64,000 bases of DNA from Hanleya hanleyi (lineage: Eukaryota; Mollusca; Polyplacophora; Lepidopleurida; Hanleyidae): NCBI GenBank assembly GCA_036873755.1, contig JAVTVY010020585.1, positions 1 through 64,000 on the forward strand. The letters run 5' to 3'. Positions within the stretch are counted from its first letter, which is position 1. The number at the start of each line of letters is the position of its first letter. The position numbers and the translations under genes were made by a program. Shown here piece by piece: positions 10,901 to 22,100 of the stretch. The notes under the pieces are model-generated. The model was not told the DNA's origin, searched no databases, and saw only the letters and a list, made by a program, of their open reading frames with translations.

Positions 10901-11478
10901 TGATACATTATTATTATGCAGACAGTTTCACAGGTCCCGAGATGTCTTAGCAAGATAGTATGGAGTGTTATTTGTGTTATAATTTGATCACTTCAAAACA
11001 CATTCTAGAAGCCTATTTAAAAAAATGTTCTGCCAATTCTACTGTAGCCTCGGATTAGTATTGTGTTGGATGTCTCGGGTCAGGATACCATGTTATGAGT
11101 ATGGAACACCACCTCTTTGAGTGATGAAGCTAGATGCATTGTCAGCCCGAGGGCTGTGTAGGAGTGTTTTGCTGTGTAGAGATCGGAAGTGCACACGCTG
11201 TTTTATGAAATGTAGCAATTTGCACACCTCCATTTCTGGCTAATACCCTGACAAGAAGTTGTTTTATGTTCAAGTGAACTGCTCAGTTTTTCTGAATATC
11301 TGTCAATTACACATCGCTCAATGATTTTAATACTGACCTTATGTCTTATGTTTGTCTTTCACAGATAGAACAAGATCGTAGTGATAGGCGGTTAGACTTC
11401 AGAAGGCAGAACACACAAATCACCAAATACATGGACGAAGCATGGAGATTGAAAGAGCAGACCGAAAACCTCAACTGA
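7846..11478 (+). CDS. CFAP144: CFAP144 (FAM183 family) ciliary protein, 4 exons, 143 aa
   Basis: Exons at 7846-7999, 9837-9896, 10683-10786 and 11365-11478 join in phase (phases 1, 1, 0) with GT-AG introns. The product has the family blocks in order: FVHQNAI near residue 20, [13 protein letters not shown] at 39-51, ITGKP in exon 2, [11 protein letters not shown] in exon 3, and [17 protein letters not shown] in exon 4. The length is close to the vertebrate protein. An in-frame TGA nine bases before the ATG supports the start. CFAP144 is known as a microtubule inner protein of ciliary doublets. A promoter X-box, a poly(A) signal at 11866 and its convergent neighbour EBP2 all fit. No disabling change is seen. 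Confidence 0.93.
8093..8489. mobile_element. MITE with ~32-bp TIRs in CFAP144 intron 1
   Basis: The ends TGTCATACCAGTTCGGGAAA and, reversed from the right, TGCCATATCAGTTCGGGAAA are near-perfect inverted repeats that continue to GCAGAATTCG. Inside, the 12-mer GAATTCGTAAAC recurs five times on the plus strand and once on the minus strand. No protein is encoded. The superfamily is undetermined; I found no clear target duplication. Confidence 0.75.
9837..9896 (+). CDS. CFAP144: CFAP144 exon 2
   Basis: Sixty bases after the acceptor TTTCAG, ending before GTAAGTT. Encodes [20 protein letters not shown], equivalent to the KP.S.HD stretch of the family. Confidence 0.88.
10683..10786 (+). CDS. CFAP144: CFAP144 exon 3
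   Basis: Follows a pyrimidine-rich acceptor ending TTTAG. Encodes [16 protein letters not shown] and the hallmark [11 protein letters not shown]. The donor is GTGAGT. Confidence 0.92.
11365..11478 (+). CDS. CFAP144: CFAP144 exon 4 with stop
   Basis: Follows the acceptor TTTCACAG. Encodes [20 protein letters not shown] and a short C-terminal helix, ending in TGA at 11476-11478. Confidence 0.92.
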   Translation: MEQDRSDRRLDFRRQNTQITKYMDEAWRLKEQTENLN

Positions 11479-11865
11479 ACTCTTCATACAGGGTCTATGC
11501 ATGTTATTCATGAACTGGGATTCGTCCAGAATCCCCGACAAAACTCCATGGATGGTTGCTGATATATTCTCTGTGACTCCCATCTCCCGATTTAGATGTT
11601 GGGATTCGCGCACCAAGTGTACAGATTTATTACTGTATGTTTTAGTGTTGGTACAGCTCACTTTTACACTTTATGTATCACACAATAACATTTTATTACC
11701 ATTTGCAGATAATTTGCATTATGTACAAACAACCATGTGTGAATTTACATGTATTATCAAGCCCTATTTGATATGTGTTGTGCTAATGAACTTACAATCA
11801 TTTTGTATATTTAAATTATGCAATGTCATTGTTCTACCAATGAACCTGGTACATGTACATTGATA

Positions 11866-11871
11866 AATAAA
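11866..11871 (+). terminator. Poly(A) signal of CFAP144
   Basis: AATAAA 388 bases after the CFAP144 stop codon, in a T/A-rich 3' region. Confidence 0.65.
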
Positions 11872-11956
11872 CATAATTTTATCCTCTTACAATTGTTAAT
11901 GCTTTATATATAGTGAGAGGTCAGATCACACAAACTTGTTAAAATCAATGTACCTT

Positions 11957-12003
11957 TCATGGTTATATTGCTGAATGTGACGTTAAATCTTATTTATCTC
12001 TCT
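11957..12003 (+). repeat. Remnant of a SINE 3' tail
   Basis: ATGGTTATATTGCTGAATGTGACGTTAAAT resembles the segment just before the ACTC tail of the SINEs at 27172-27405 and 38328-38574. Here it is followed by a TCTC repeat instead. The head of the element is not visible. Confidence 0.45.
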
Positions 12004-12129
12004 CTCTACCCTTTCCTGGTTAACCATGTTAACCCTGGCACATCGATGGGTTAAAAAGTAATAGGACTCGCAACTCTGTGATGTGATTGAAGTCCTGTTA
12101 TATCATATTCACTATTGCTTTTCTGGTCT

Positions 12130-12945
12130 ATCTACTCTTTTGATCAAGTGATTACAATCACTCGCCCACCTCTTTGTGGTTGATTACAATAACTTCGCCC
12201 ATCCTTTGGTCAAGTGATTACAATAATTCTGCTCATCCTTTGGTCAAGTGATTACAATAACTCTGCCCATCCTTTGGCCAACTGATTAAGATAACTGGCC
12301 ATCCTTTGGTAAGTGATTATGATAACTATGCCCATCCTTTGGTCAAGTAATTACAATAACTCTGCCAATCCTTTGGTCAAGTGATTACAATAGCTCTGCC
12401 CATCCTTTCGGAAGTGATTACAATAACTCTGCCCATCCTTTAGTAAGTGATTACAATAACTCTGCCCATCCTTTAGTAAGTGATTACAATAACTCTGCAC
12501 ATCCTTTGGTCAAGTGATTACGATACCTATGAACATTCTTTGGTCAAGTGATGACTCAGCTCATTCTTTGGTCAAAACTCTGCTCATCCTTTGGTAAGTG
12601 ATTACAATAACTGTGCCCATCCTTGGTCAAGTGATTACAATAACTCTGCTCATCCTTTGGCAAGTGATAATAACTGCCCATCCTTTGGTCAAGGGATTAC
12701 AATAACTGCCCATTCTTTGGTCAAGTTATTACTATAACCATGTCCATACTTCAGGCAAATGATTACAATAACTTTGTCCGTCTTTGGGCAAATGATTACA
12801 TAACTTTGTCCATTGTTCGGTCAAATCATTACAATAATTTTGTCCATCTTTTGTCAAGTGATAACTTTGTCCATCTTTTGTTAAGTGATAACAACCTTGT
12901 CCATCTTTTGTCAAGTGATAACAATAACTCTGCCCATCGTTTGGT
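12130..12945 (+). repeat. Tandem array of ~35-bp units between the two gene ends
   Basis: The unit is roughly CATCCTTTGGTCAAGTGATT plus ACAATAACTCTGCC, repeated over twenty times with many single-base gaps, so copies run from about 28 to 37 bases. Divergence rises towards the right end. The array fills most of the gap between the convergent poly(A) sites of CFAP144 and EBP2. The short frames across it are repeat artefacts. Confidence 0.88.
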
Positions 12946-13045
12946 CCTGTTTGAATGGATCTCCCAGATCGCTCTTGGTTTGTGCAACTGTGACCTTGAA
13001 ACTGAAATGACTACAATGTGTACCTCCATTCTGACATTAATAAAT

Positions 13046-13051
13046 TTTATT
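13046..13051 (-). terminator. Poly(A) signal of EBP2
   Basis: AATAAA on the minus strand, 77 bases after the EBP2 stop codon. Confidence 0.75.
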
Positions 13052-13127
13052 TGGCATTTAGGCCTATGCATTTTTAAAGACAAGAATGATGACATGTATA
13101 ATAAAAGAGTCCTGTGAGGGGAGTTCA

Positions 13128-13187
13128 TTATTTCCTTCTATTTTTCATTGTTTTCCGTCTGTTCTTCCCAGGTCTCTTGTTCTTGTT
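13128..13187 (-). CDS. EBNA1BP2: EBP2 exon 9 with stop
   Basis: Nineteen basic codons, NKNKRPGKNRRKTMKNRRK, then TAA. The acceptor is TTATCCACAG. This is the conserved basic C-terminus of the family, likely a nucleolar targeting or RNA-contact segment. Confidence 0.92.
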   Translation of the reverse strand, partial: NKNKRPGKNRRKTMKNRRK

Positions 13188-16100
13188 CTGTGGATAATAG
13201 AAAGGAATCTAGTGTTACAAAACAGAAACATCAACTTCAAAAACCTCTAGCTTAATGACCACATTCTCATGGCATCAGACTGTATACCTCCAACAATCGG
13301 ATATACCCCCTGATTGCATTGGGGTTATAAACGCCATGTGCATGGCTCTCGGCCAATCAGCACCGTCCATTACTTAGCAGACCGGAGTGGGCGCATGATG
13401 TCACAGCTGAACAAGATGTTGTACCCTGTGCTCAAGTCAAACATCAAAGAATGTTTGGAAGACCAGAAGAATGTTGTCCTTGACTTGCATATAAACTGTG
13501 GTTGTGTTCATGGTTGTCAAGTTAAACATTTTTGATTTGTACATGGTAGGATGTATTCAGCTAGTGAGAAATCAGACTATCAAATGAGCATTAGAGTACA
13601 ATAATTGGATAACTAGAATTAAGTGCCTGTTGTAGTCAAGAGGGGCAAATGTACTGGTCTGAAGCAGCAGGGGTACAAACAATCTTAATAAAGTAACGAG
13701 AGATCCTGAAGGATCTTGGCGCCCACCATTGTCCGATAATTGTAAACTAATGACTAGAGGATCTTTTTGTCCATTGTTACTAAGAGAAAACGATTGATTT
13801 GTAATTTTGTTTACAGAATTTCGAATCTGAGCGAAAAAGTTTCAGGGGTTTCAAGATTTCTAGAAACTGTACTTATGTCGATTGTTATAATACAAGAGAA
13901 ATGAGCAAAGTTAGCCTGAAAGTGAAAGTACATGTACGGAGGATCCTTCGCCTTTATTTTGTAGTATTTTTTTTCTATTTATTTATTTTTTTGCACGTGT
14001 CATCATTGGGTACTGGAAGCGAGGACCAATCTCTTTGACACTTTGGCGTGAGCTATGAAACATACTTAAGATTTCATAATTAGAAACGAATGCTAATTCT
14101 GTTCTGTTTACTGGGCTAGTTTGAGATATCTCTTTTACGATACCATGCTCGAAAATAGTAAGATGGTACAAGGGATCCGGTCCGCGCAGTAATGTTGAAA
14201 CTTCAAAAGTGCCTGAATCCTGATTATCTCCCTTGGATCGAAACATGCAGTAGTCTACAGTTGTCGAGTTGTGACGTTGAATCACAAGAGTGACGTCCCT
14301 TCATGTAGCCGGCCCGCCGGCAGACGAAAGGGTGGAGCAGTTCACTGATTTAAAATTTGAAGAAATACATTTTAATTCTGAATTATTTGAACTCCTTGAT
14401 ATGGAAGGTGAAGGTATGGATATTCTCTATAGTCAATATATAGAATATGCCCCACCATTTGATCCGCCGACTCTTGTGATGCAACAACACAACTCGAGAA
14501 TACCGTATTAATTCGAAGCGTAACTTGGATTTTCGAATCAGACTAAAAAGGGTATCTTGCACTACTAGGCCCCATGTGGGACCTGTGTATCAAATTTCAG
14601 AAAGATCCATGAAATATTTCCTGAGAATTCACGATAACAATGTTTCAAGGGAAATTCAAGATGGCCGCCTGGTGACCATATTGGATTTTCGGTTCGGACC
14701 GAAAAAGGCATCTTGCATATCGAGACCCTAAGGGGAACCCGTGTACCAAATTTGAGAAAGATCCATGCAGTAGTTCCTGAGAAATGACGATAAAGTTTCA
14801 TGGAGAAATCCAAGATGGCTGCCTGGTGGCCATACTGGATTTTCAAATCGGACCGGGAAAGGTATCTTGCACAACTAGACACCAAGGGGAACCTGTGTAC
14901 CAAATTTGAGAAAGATCCATGAAGCACTTCCTGAGTAATGACGATAAATTTTCATGGGGAAATCCAATATGGCTGCCTGGTGGCCATATTTGACCAAAAA
15001 AGGTATCTTGCGCAACTAGACCCCAAGGGGAAACTGTGTACCAAATTTGAGAAAGATCTATGCAGTAGTTCCTGAGAAATCGCGATAACAAGGTTTCATG
15101 GGGAAATCCAAGATGGCTGCCTTGTGGCCATATTGGATTTTCGATTCGGACCGAAAAAGGTATCTTGCACAACTGGACACCTGTGTATCAAATTTGAGAA
15201 AGATCCATGCAGTACTTCCTGAGAAATGACGATAACAAAGTTTCATGGCGAAATCCAAGATGGCTGCCTGGTGGCCATATTGATTTTCGAATCGGACCAG
15301 AAAAGGTATCTTGCACAACTAGACCCCAAGGGGAACCTGTGTACCAAATTTGAGAAAGATCCATGCAGTAGTTCCTGAGAAATCGCGATAACAAAGTTTC
15401 ATGGGGAAATCCAAGATGGCTGCCTGGTGGCCATATTGGATTTTCGAATCGGACCAGAAAAGGTATCATGCACAACTAGACCCCAAGGGGAACCTGTGTA
15501 CCAAATTTGAGAAAGATCCATGCTGTAGTTCCTGAGAAATCGCGATAACAAGGTTTCATGGGGAAATCCAAGATGGCCGCCTTGTGGCCATATTGGATTT
15601 TCGAATCGGACCAGAAAAGGTATCTTGCACAACTAGACCCCAAGGGGAACCTGTGTACCAAATTTGAGAAAGATCCATGCAGTAGTTCCTGAGAAATCGC
15701 GATAACAAGAATTGTTTACGGACGGACTGACGGACTGACTGACTGACAGACGGACAGACTGACGGACCACGGACGAAAAGTGATTTGAACAGCCCACCAT
15801 CTGATGATGGTGGGCTAAAAATATCCTATCAATGCTTTCCAATCGTCTTATCTCGCTATATAGGATCTTACTTATTTCAATTCAATTTTTTGTCCAGAGC
15901 GCCGATGTCATGAATATTTAATAGCCTTATGACATCACGGCCGCATTTGGACCATTATGTACTCTGCACTATCTCTGGGTTACTATCTGTCCTGAGGAAG
16001 CATATTAACTTCTGCCACAAAACTCTAGGCTTTTATTTTATAATGGCTACATTGCACCTCATATGAATTACTGTTTTAGTATCTGGGGAAACTGTTCTAT

Positions 16101-19100
16101 CAGCTGATAAAAAGAATACACAAACTGCAGAAGTATGCTGCTCGCCTTATCATGGACAGCCCTAAGCACACACCTTCAGAAGAACTCTTCAGGACACTAC
16201 AATGGCAAACTGTTTTTGAACTTATTCGGTATCACAAGCGTCTTAACAGTTTAAAAATAGCTGAAGAGTGAAGAGTTCTTGAGATTCGTTGACGCTCGAG
16301 CTACTGTAAGCAGGTTTAATCCTGCAAGCAACATATCCAAATGAGGGAGCAGATAGGGTTTAATTTCAAGTAAGGGATGTAGGACTGACACTGATTAAAT
16401 GAGGGGGGGGGGGGCATTCAGGATCAATGCACATGTTCATTGTTTCTATGGAGGGACATGAATTTGAGTTACCGTGTCTTTTCTGTTTTTGCCAGGTCTT
16501 GTGAAGTTTACTTTCGTATTAGCACCAGATGTATCTGAGGTGCTCTTGGCAGTGTTGTGTTTTGATCTCTTCTTCTGTCCTCCAAATCCAAACTTGGAAT
16601 CCTTGTACTGTCGCCTTTTGTTGGGACTGTCAAATGCGGCAAAAGAAAAAATCGTACATAAGTTAACTCAGCTGATAGAACTTTGTTACCATATAATAAC
16701 AGTGTGTTACTTTACTCTTGGGTCATTCCACACCAAATCAACTGAACATTGGACATCACAGTCACTGATGTTCTTGAAACTTGGCCCAGGTAGGCTACTT
16801 GAAAAACAGACAGACTAAAAAAAAAATGCAGATTTTTTATGATTTTCCTGAACAATTTTTATACTAAATGCCAAGAAAAGTGAACATCTCCAATGTTTCT
16901 TTGATTCAGTGTGATCTGACCGTAGTACTGTACGTATATCATACCTGGAGCAAATCAAGATTAGACAGCTAGAATGCCTCCCTGCTTATGACACGTAAAT
17001 GATGTGATGTGGTTGCATAGTATTAGTTGAGTCGTGTTCACTTAGATTCAAAACAAAAATCGAGTGATGCATCACAGGAGATGAGCTAATGCTAGAATGC
17101 AGATACTCGGCCTATGAAACGTACACAATTAATCAAACCCATGATCCCCGGGTGTGGCAACTTTGCATTTCATTTCACGTGTGTGGGGACTGCAAGAGTG
17201 TAGTGGTGTAGGAGTACCAGTGCCTTTATAGCTAGTCTAGTTAATCTAGTGTGGGGACTGTGCAAGAGTGTAGTGGTGTATGAGTACCAGTGCCTTTATA
17301 GCTAGTCTAGTTAATCTAGTGTGGGGACTGTGCAAGAGTGTAGTGGTGTATGAGTACCAGTGCCTGTATAGCTAGTCTAGTTAATCTAGTGTGGGGACTG
17401 TGCAAGAGTCTAGTGGTGTATGAGTACCAGTGCCTTTATAGCTAGTCTGGTTAATCTAGTGTGGGGACTGTGCAAGAGTGTAGTGGTGTAGGAGTACCAG
17501 TGCCTTTATAGCTAGTCTGGTTAATCTAGTGTGGGGACTGTGCAAGAGTGTAGTGGTGTATGAGTACCAGTGCCTTTATAGCTGGTCTAGTAAATCTAGT
17601 GTGGGGACTGTGCAAGAGTGTAGTCAGTGGTGTATGAGTACCAGTGCCGTTATAGCTAGTCTAGTTAATCTAGTGTAGGGACTGTGCAAGTGTGTAGTGG
17701 TGTATGAGTACCAGTGCCTTATAGCTAGTCTAGTTAATCTATTGTGGGGACTGTGCAAGAGTGTAGTCAGTGGTGTATGAGTACCAGTGCCTTTATAGCT
17801 AGTCTAGTTAATCTAATGTGGGGACTGTGCAGGAGTGTAGTGGTGTATGAGTACCAGTGCCTTGATAGCTAGTCTAGTTAATCTAAGGTGGGGACTGTGC
17901 AAGAGTCTAGTGGTGTATGAGTACCAGTGCCTTGATAGCTAGTCTAGTTAATCTAGTGTGGGGACTGTGCAAGAGTGTAGTGGTGTATGAGTACCAGTGC
18001 CTTATAGCTAGTCTAGTTAATCCAGTGTGGGGACTGTGCAAGAGTGTAGTGGTGTACGAGTACCAGTGCCTTTATAGCTAGTCTAGTTAATCTAGTGTAG
18101 GGACTGTGCAAGTGTGTAGTGGTGTATGAGTACCAGTGCATTATAGCTAGTCTAGTTAATCTATTGTGGGGACTGTGCAAGAGTGTAGTCAGTGGTGTAT
18201 GAGTACCAGTGCCTTTATAGCTAGTCTAGTTAATCTAATGTGGGGACTGTGCAGGAGTGTAGTGGTGTATGAGTACCAGTGCCTTGATAGCTAGTCTAGT
18301 TAATCTAAGGTGGGGACTGTGCAAGAGTCTAGTGGTGTATGAGTACCAATGCCTTGATAGCTAGTCTAGTTAATCTAGTGTGGGGACTGTGCAAGAGTGT
18401 AGTGGTGTATGAGTACCAGTGCCTTATAGCTAGTCTAGTTAATCTAGTGTGGGGACTGTGCAAGAGTGTAGTGGTGTACGAGTACCAGTGCCTTTATAGC
18501 TAGTCTAGTTAATCTAGTGTAGGGACTGTGCAAGTGTGTAGTGGTGTAAGAGTACCAGTGCCTTATAGCTAGTCTAGTTAATCTAGTGTGGGGACTGTGC
18601 AAGAGTGTAGTGTGTATGAGTACCAGTGCCTTTACAGCTAGTCTAGTTAATCTAGTGTGGGGACTGTGCAAGGGTGTAGTGGTGTATGAGTACCAGTGCC
18701 TTTATAGCTAGTCTAGTTAATCTAGTGTGGGGACTGTGCAAGAGTGTAGTGGTGTATGAGTACCAGTGCCTTTATAGCTAGTCTAGTTAATCTAGTGTGG
18801 GGACTGTGCAAGAGTCTAGTGGTGTACGAGTACCAGTGCCTTTATAGCTAGTCTGGTTAATCTAGTGTGGGGACTGTGCAAGAGTGTAGTGGTGTATGAG
18901 TACCGGTGCCTTTATAGCTAGTCTGGTTAATCTAGTGTGGGGACTGTGCAAGAGTGTAGTGGTGTATGAGTACCAGTGCCTTTATAGCTAGTCTAGTTAA
19001 TCTAGTGTGGGGACTGTGCAAGAGTGTAGTGGTGTATGAGTACCAGTGCCTTTATAGCTAGTCTAGTTAATCTAGTGTGGGGACTGTGCAAGAGTGTAGT

Positions 19101-22100
19101 GGTGTACGAGTACCAGTGCCTTTATAGCTAGTCTAGTTAATCTAGTGTGGGGACTGTGCAAGAGTGTAGTGGTGTATGAGTACCAGTGCCTTTATAGCTA
19201 GTCTAGTTAATCTAGTGTGGGGACTGTGCAAGAGTGTAGTGGTGTATGAGTACCAGTGCCTTTATAGCTAGTCTAGTTAATCTAGTGTGGGGACTGTGCA
19301 AGAGTGTAGTGGTGTATGAGTACCAGTGCCTTTATAGCTAGTCTAGTTAATCTAGTGTGGGGACTGTGCAAGAGTGTAGTGGTGTATGAGTACCAGTGCC
19401 TTTATAGCTAGTCTAGTTAATCTAATGTGGGGACTGTGCAGGAGTGTAGTGGTGTATGAGTACCAGTGCCTTGATAGCTAGTCTAGTTAATCTAAGGTGG
19501 GGACTGTGCAAGAGTCTAGTGGTGTATGAGTATCAGTGCCTTGATAGCTAGTCTAGTTAATCTAGTGTGGGGACTGTGCAAGAGTGTAGTGGTGTATGAG
19601 TACCAGTGCCTTATAGCTAGTCTAGTTAATCCAGTGTGGGGACTGTGCAAGAGTGTAGTGGTGTACGAGTACCAGTGCCTTTATAGCTAGTCTAGTTAAT
19701 CTAGTGTAGGGACTGTGCAAGTGTGTAGTGGTGTATGAGTACCAGTGCCTTATAGCTAGTCTAGTTAATCTATTGTGGGGACTGTGCAAGAGTGTAGTCA
19801 GTGGTGTATGAGTACCAGTGCCTTTATAGCTAGTCTAGTTAATCTAATGTGGGGACTGTGCAGGAGTGTAGTGGTGTATGAGTACCAGTGCCTTGATAGC
19901 TAGTCTAGTTAATCTAAGGTGGGGACTGTGCAAGAGTCTAGTGGTGTATGAGTACCAGTGCCTTGATAGCTAGTCTAGTTAATCTAGTGTGGGGACTGTG
20001 CAAGAGTGTAGTGGTGTATGAGTACCAGTGCCTTATAGCTAGTCTAGTTAATCTAGTGTAGGGACTGTGCAAGTGTGTAGTGGTGTAAGAGTACCAGTGC
20101 CTTATAGCTAGTCTAGTTAATCTAGTGTGGGGACTGTGCAAGAGTGTAGTGTGTATGAGTACCAGTGCCTTTACAGCTAGTCTAGTTAATCTAGTGTGGG
20201 GACTGTGCAAGGGTGTAGTGGTGTATGAGTACCAGTGCCTTTATAGCTAGTCTAGTTAATCTAGTGTGGGGACTGTGCAAGAGTGTAGTGGTGTATGAGT
20301 ACCAGTGCCTTTATAGCTAGTCTAGTTAATCTAGTGTGGGGACTGTGCAAGAGTCTAGTGGTGTACGAGTACCAGTGCCTTTATAGCTAGTCTGGTTAAT
20401 CTAGTGTGGGGACTGTGCAAGAGTGTAGTGGTGTATGAGTACCGGTGCCTTTATAGCTAGTCTGGTTAATCTAGTGTGGGGACTGTGCAAGAGTGTAGTG
20501 GTGTATGAGTACCAGTGCCTTTATAGCTAGTCTAGTTAATCTAGTGTGGGGACTGTGCAAGAGTGTAGTGGTGTATGAGTACCAGTGCCTTATAGCTAGT
20601 CTAGTTAATCTAGTGTGGGGACTGTGCAAGAGTGTAGTGGTGTACGAGTACCAGTGCTTTTATAGCTAGTCTAGTTAATCTAGTGTAGGGACTGTGCAAG
20701 TGTGTAGTGGTGTATGAGTACCAGCGCCTTATAGCTAGTCTAGTTAATCTAGTGTGGGGACTGTGCAAGAGTGTAGTGTGTATGAGTACCAGTGCCTTTA
20801 CAGCTAGTCTAGTTAATCTAGTGTGGGGACTGTGCAAGGGTGTAGTGGTGTATGAGTACCAGTGCCTTTATAGCTAGTCTAGTTAATCTAGTGTGGGGAC
20901 TGTGCAAGAGTGTAGTGGTGTATGAGTACCAGTGCCTTTATGGCTAGTCTAGTTAATCTAATGTGGGGACTGTGCAGGGTGTAGTGGTGTATGAGTACCA
21001 GTGCCTTGATAGCTAGTCTAGTTAATCTAAGGTGGGGACTGTGCAAGAGTCTAGTGGTGTATGAGTACCAGTGCCTTGATAGCTAGTCCTAGTTAATCTA
21101 GTGTGGGGACTGTGCAAGAGTGTAGTGGTGTACGAGTACCAGTGCCTTTATAGCTAGTCTAGTTAATCTAGTGTAGGGACTGTGCAAGTGTGTAGTGGTG
21201 TATGAGTACCAGTGCCTTATAGCTACATGTAGTCTAGTTAATCTATTGTGGGGACTGTGCAAGAGTGTAGTCAGTGGTGTATGAGTACCAGTGCCTTTAT
21301 AGCTAGTCTAGTTAATCTAATGTGGGGACTGTGCAGGAGTGTAGTGGTGTATGAGTACCAGTGCCTTGATAGCTAGTCTAGTTAATCTAAGGTGGGGACT
21401 GTGCAAGAGTCTAGTGGTGTATGAGTACCAATGCCTTGATAGCTAGTCTAGTTAATCTAGTGTGGGGACTGTGCAAGAGTGTAGTGGTGTATGAGTACCA
21501 GTGCCTTATAGCTAGTCTAGTTAATCTAGTGTGGGGACTGTGCAAGAGTGTAGTGGTGTACGAGTACCAGTGCCTTTATAGCTAGTCTAGTTAATCTAGT
21601 GTAGGGACTGTGCAAGTGTGTAGTGGTGTAAGAGTACCAGTGCCTTATAGCTAGTCTAGTTAATCTAGTGTGGGGACTGTGCAAGAGTGTAGTGTGTATG
21701 AGTACCAGTGCCTTTACAGCTAGTCTAGTTAATCTAGTGTGGGGACTGTGCAAGGGTGTAGTGGTGTATGAGTACCAGTGCCTTTATAGCTAGTCTAGTT
21801 AATCTAGTGTGGGGACTGTGCAAGAGTGTAGTGGTGTATGAGTACCAGTGCCTTTATAGCTAGTCTAGTTAATCTAGTGTGGGGACTGTGCAAGAGTCTA
21901 GTGGTGTACGAGTACCAGTGCCTTTATAGCTAGTCTGGTTAATCTAGTGTGGGGACTGTGCAAGAGTGTAGTGGTGTATGAGTACCGGTGCCTTTATAGC
22001 TAGTCTGGTTAATCTAGTGTGGGGACTGTGCAAGAGTGTAGTGGTGTATGAGTACCAGTGCCTTTATAGCTAGTCTAGTTAATCTAGTGTGGGGACTGTG

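Larger units (their letters stand above)
13694..15823 (+). mobile_element. Hairpin-ended element with tandem core, copy 1 (Helentron/INE-like)
   Basis: It shares its left end (TAACGAGAGATCCTGAAGGA), its ~900-bp left arm, its tandem core and its right end (GATGGTGGGCTAAAAATA) with 30600-35394, and homology stops abruptly outside these points. It encodes no protein. A non-coding left arm, a core of ~150-bp tandem units, a GACGGAC microsatellite and a 3' terminal hairpin match the layout of mollusc pearl / Helentron-associated elements. That class assignment is an inference. It lies in EBP2 intron 8, opposite in strand to the gene. Confidence 0.78.

Noticed and set aside
12732..13128. Frames with repeated LTKDGQSY and SLDKRWTKL
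   Set aside because: They translate the 35-bp tandem array.
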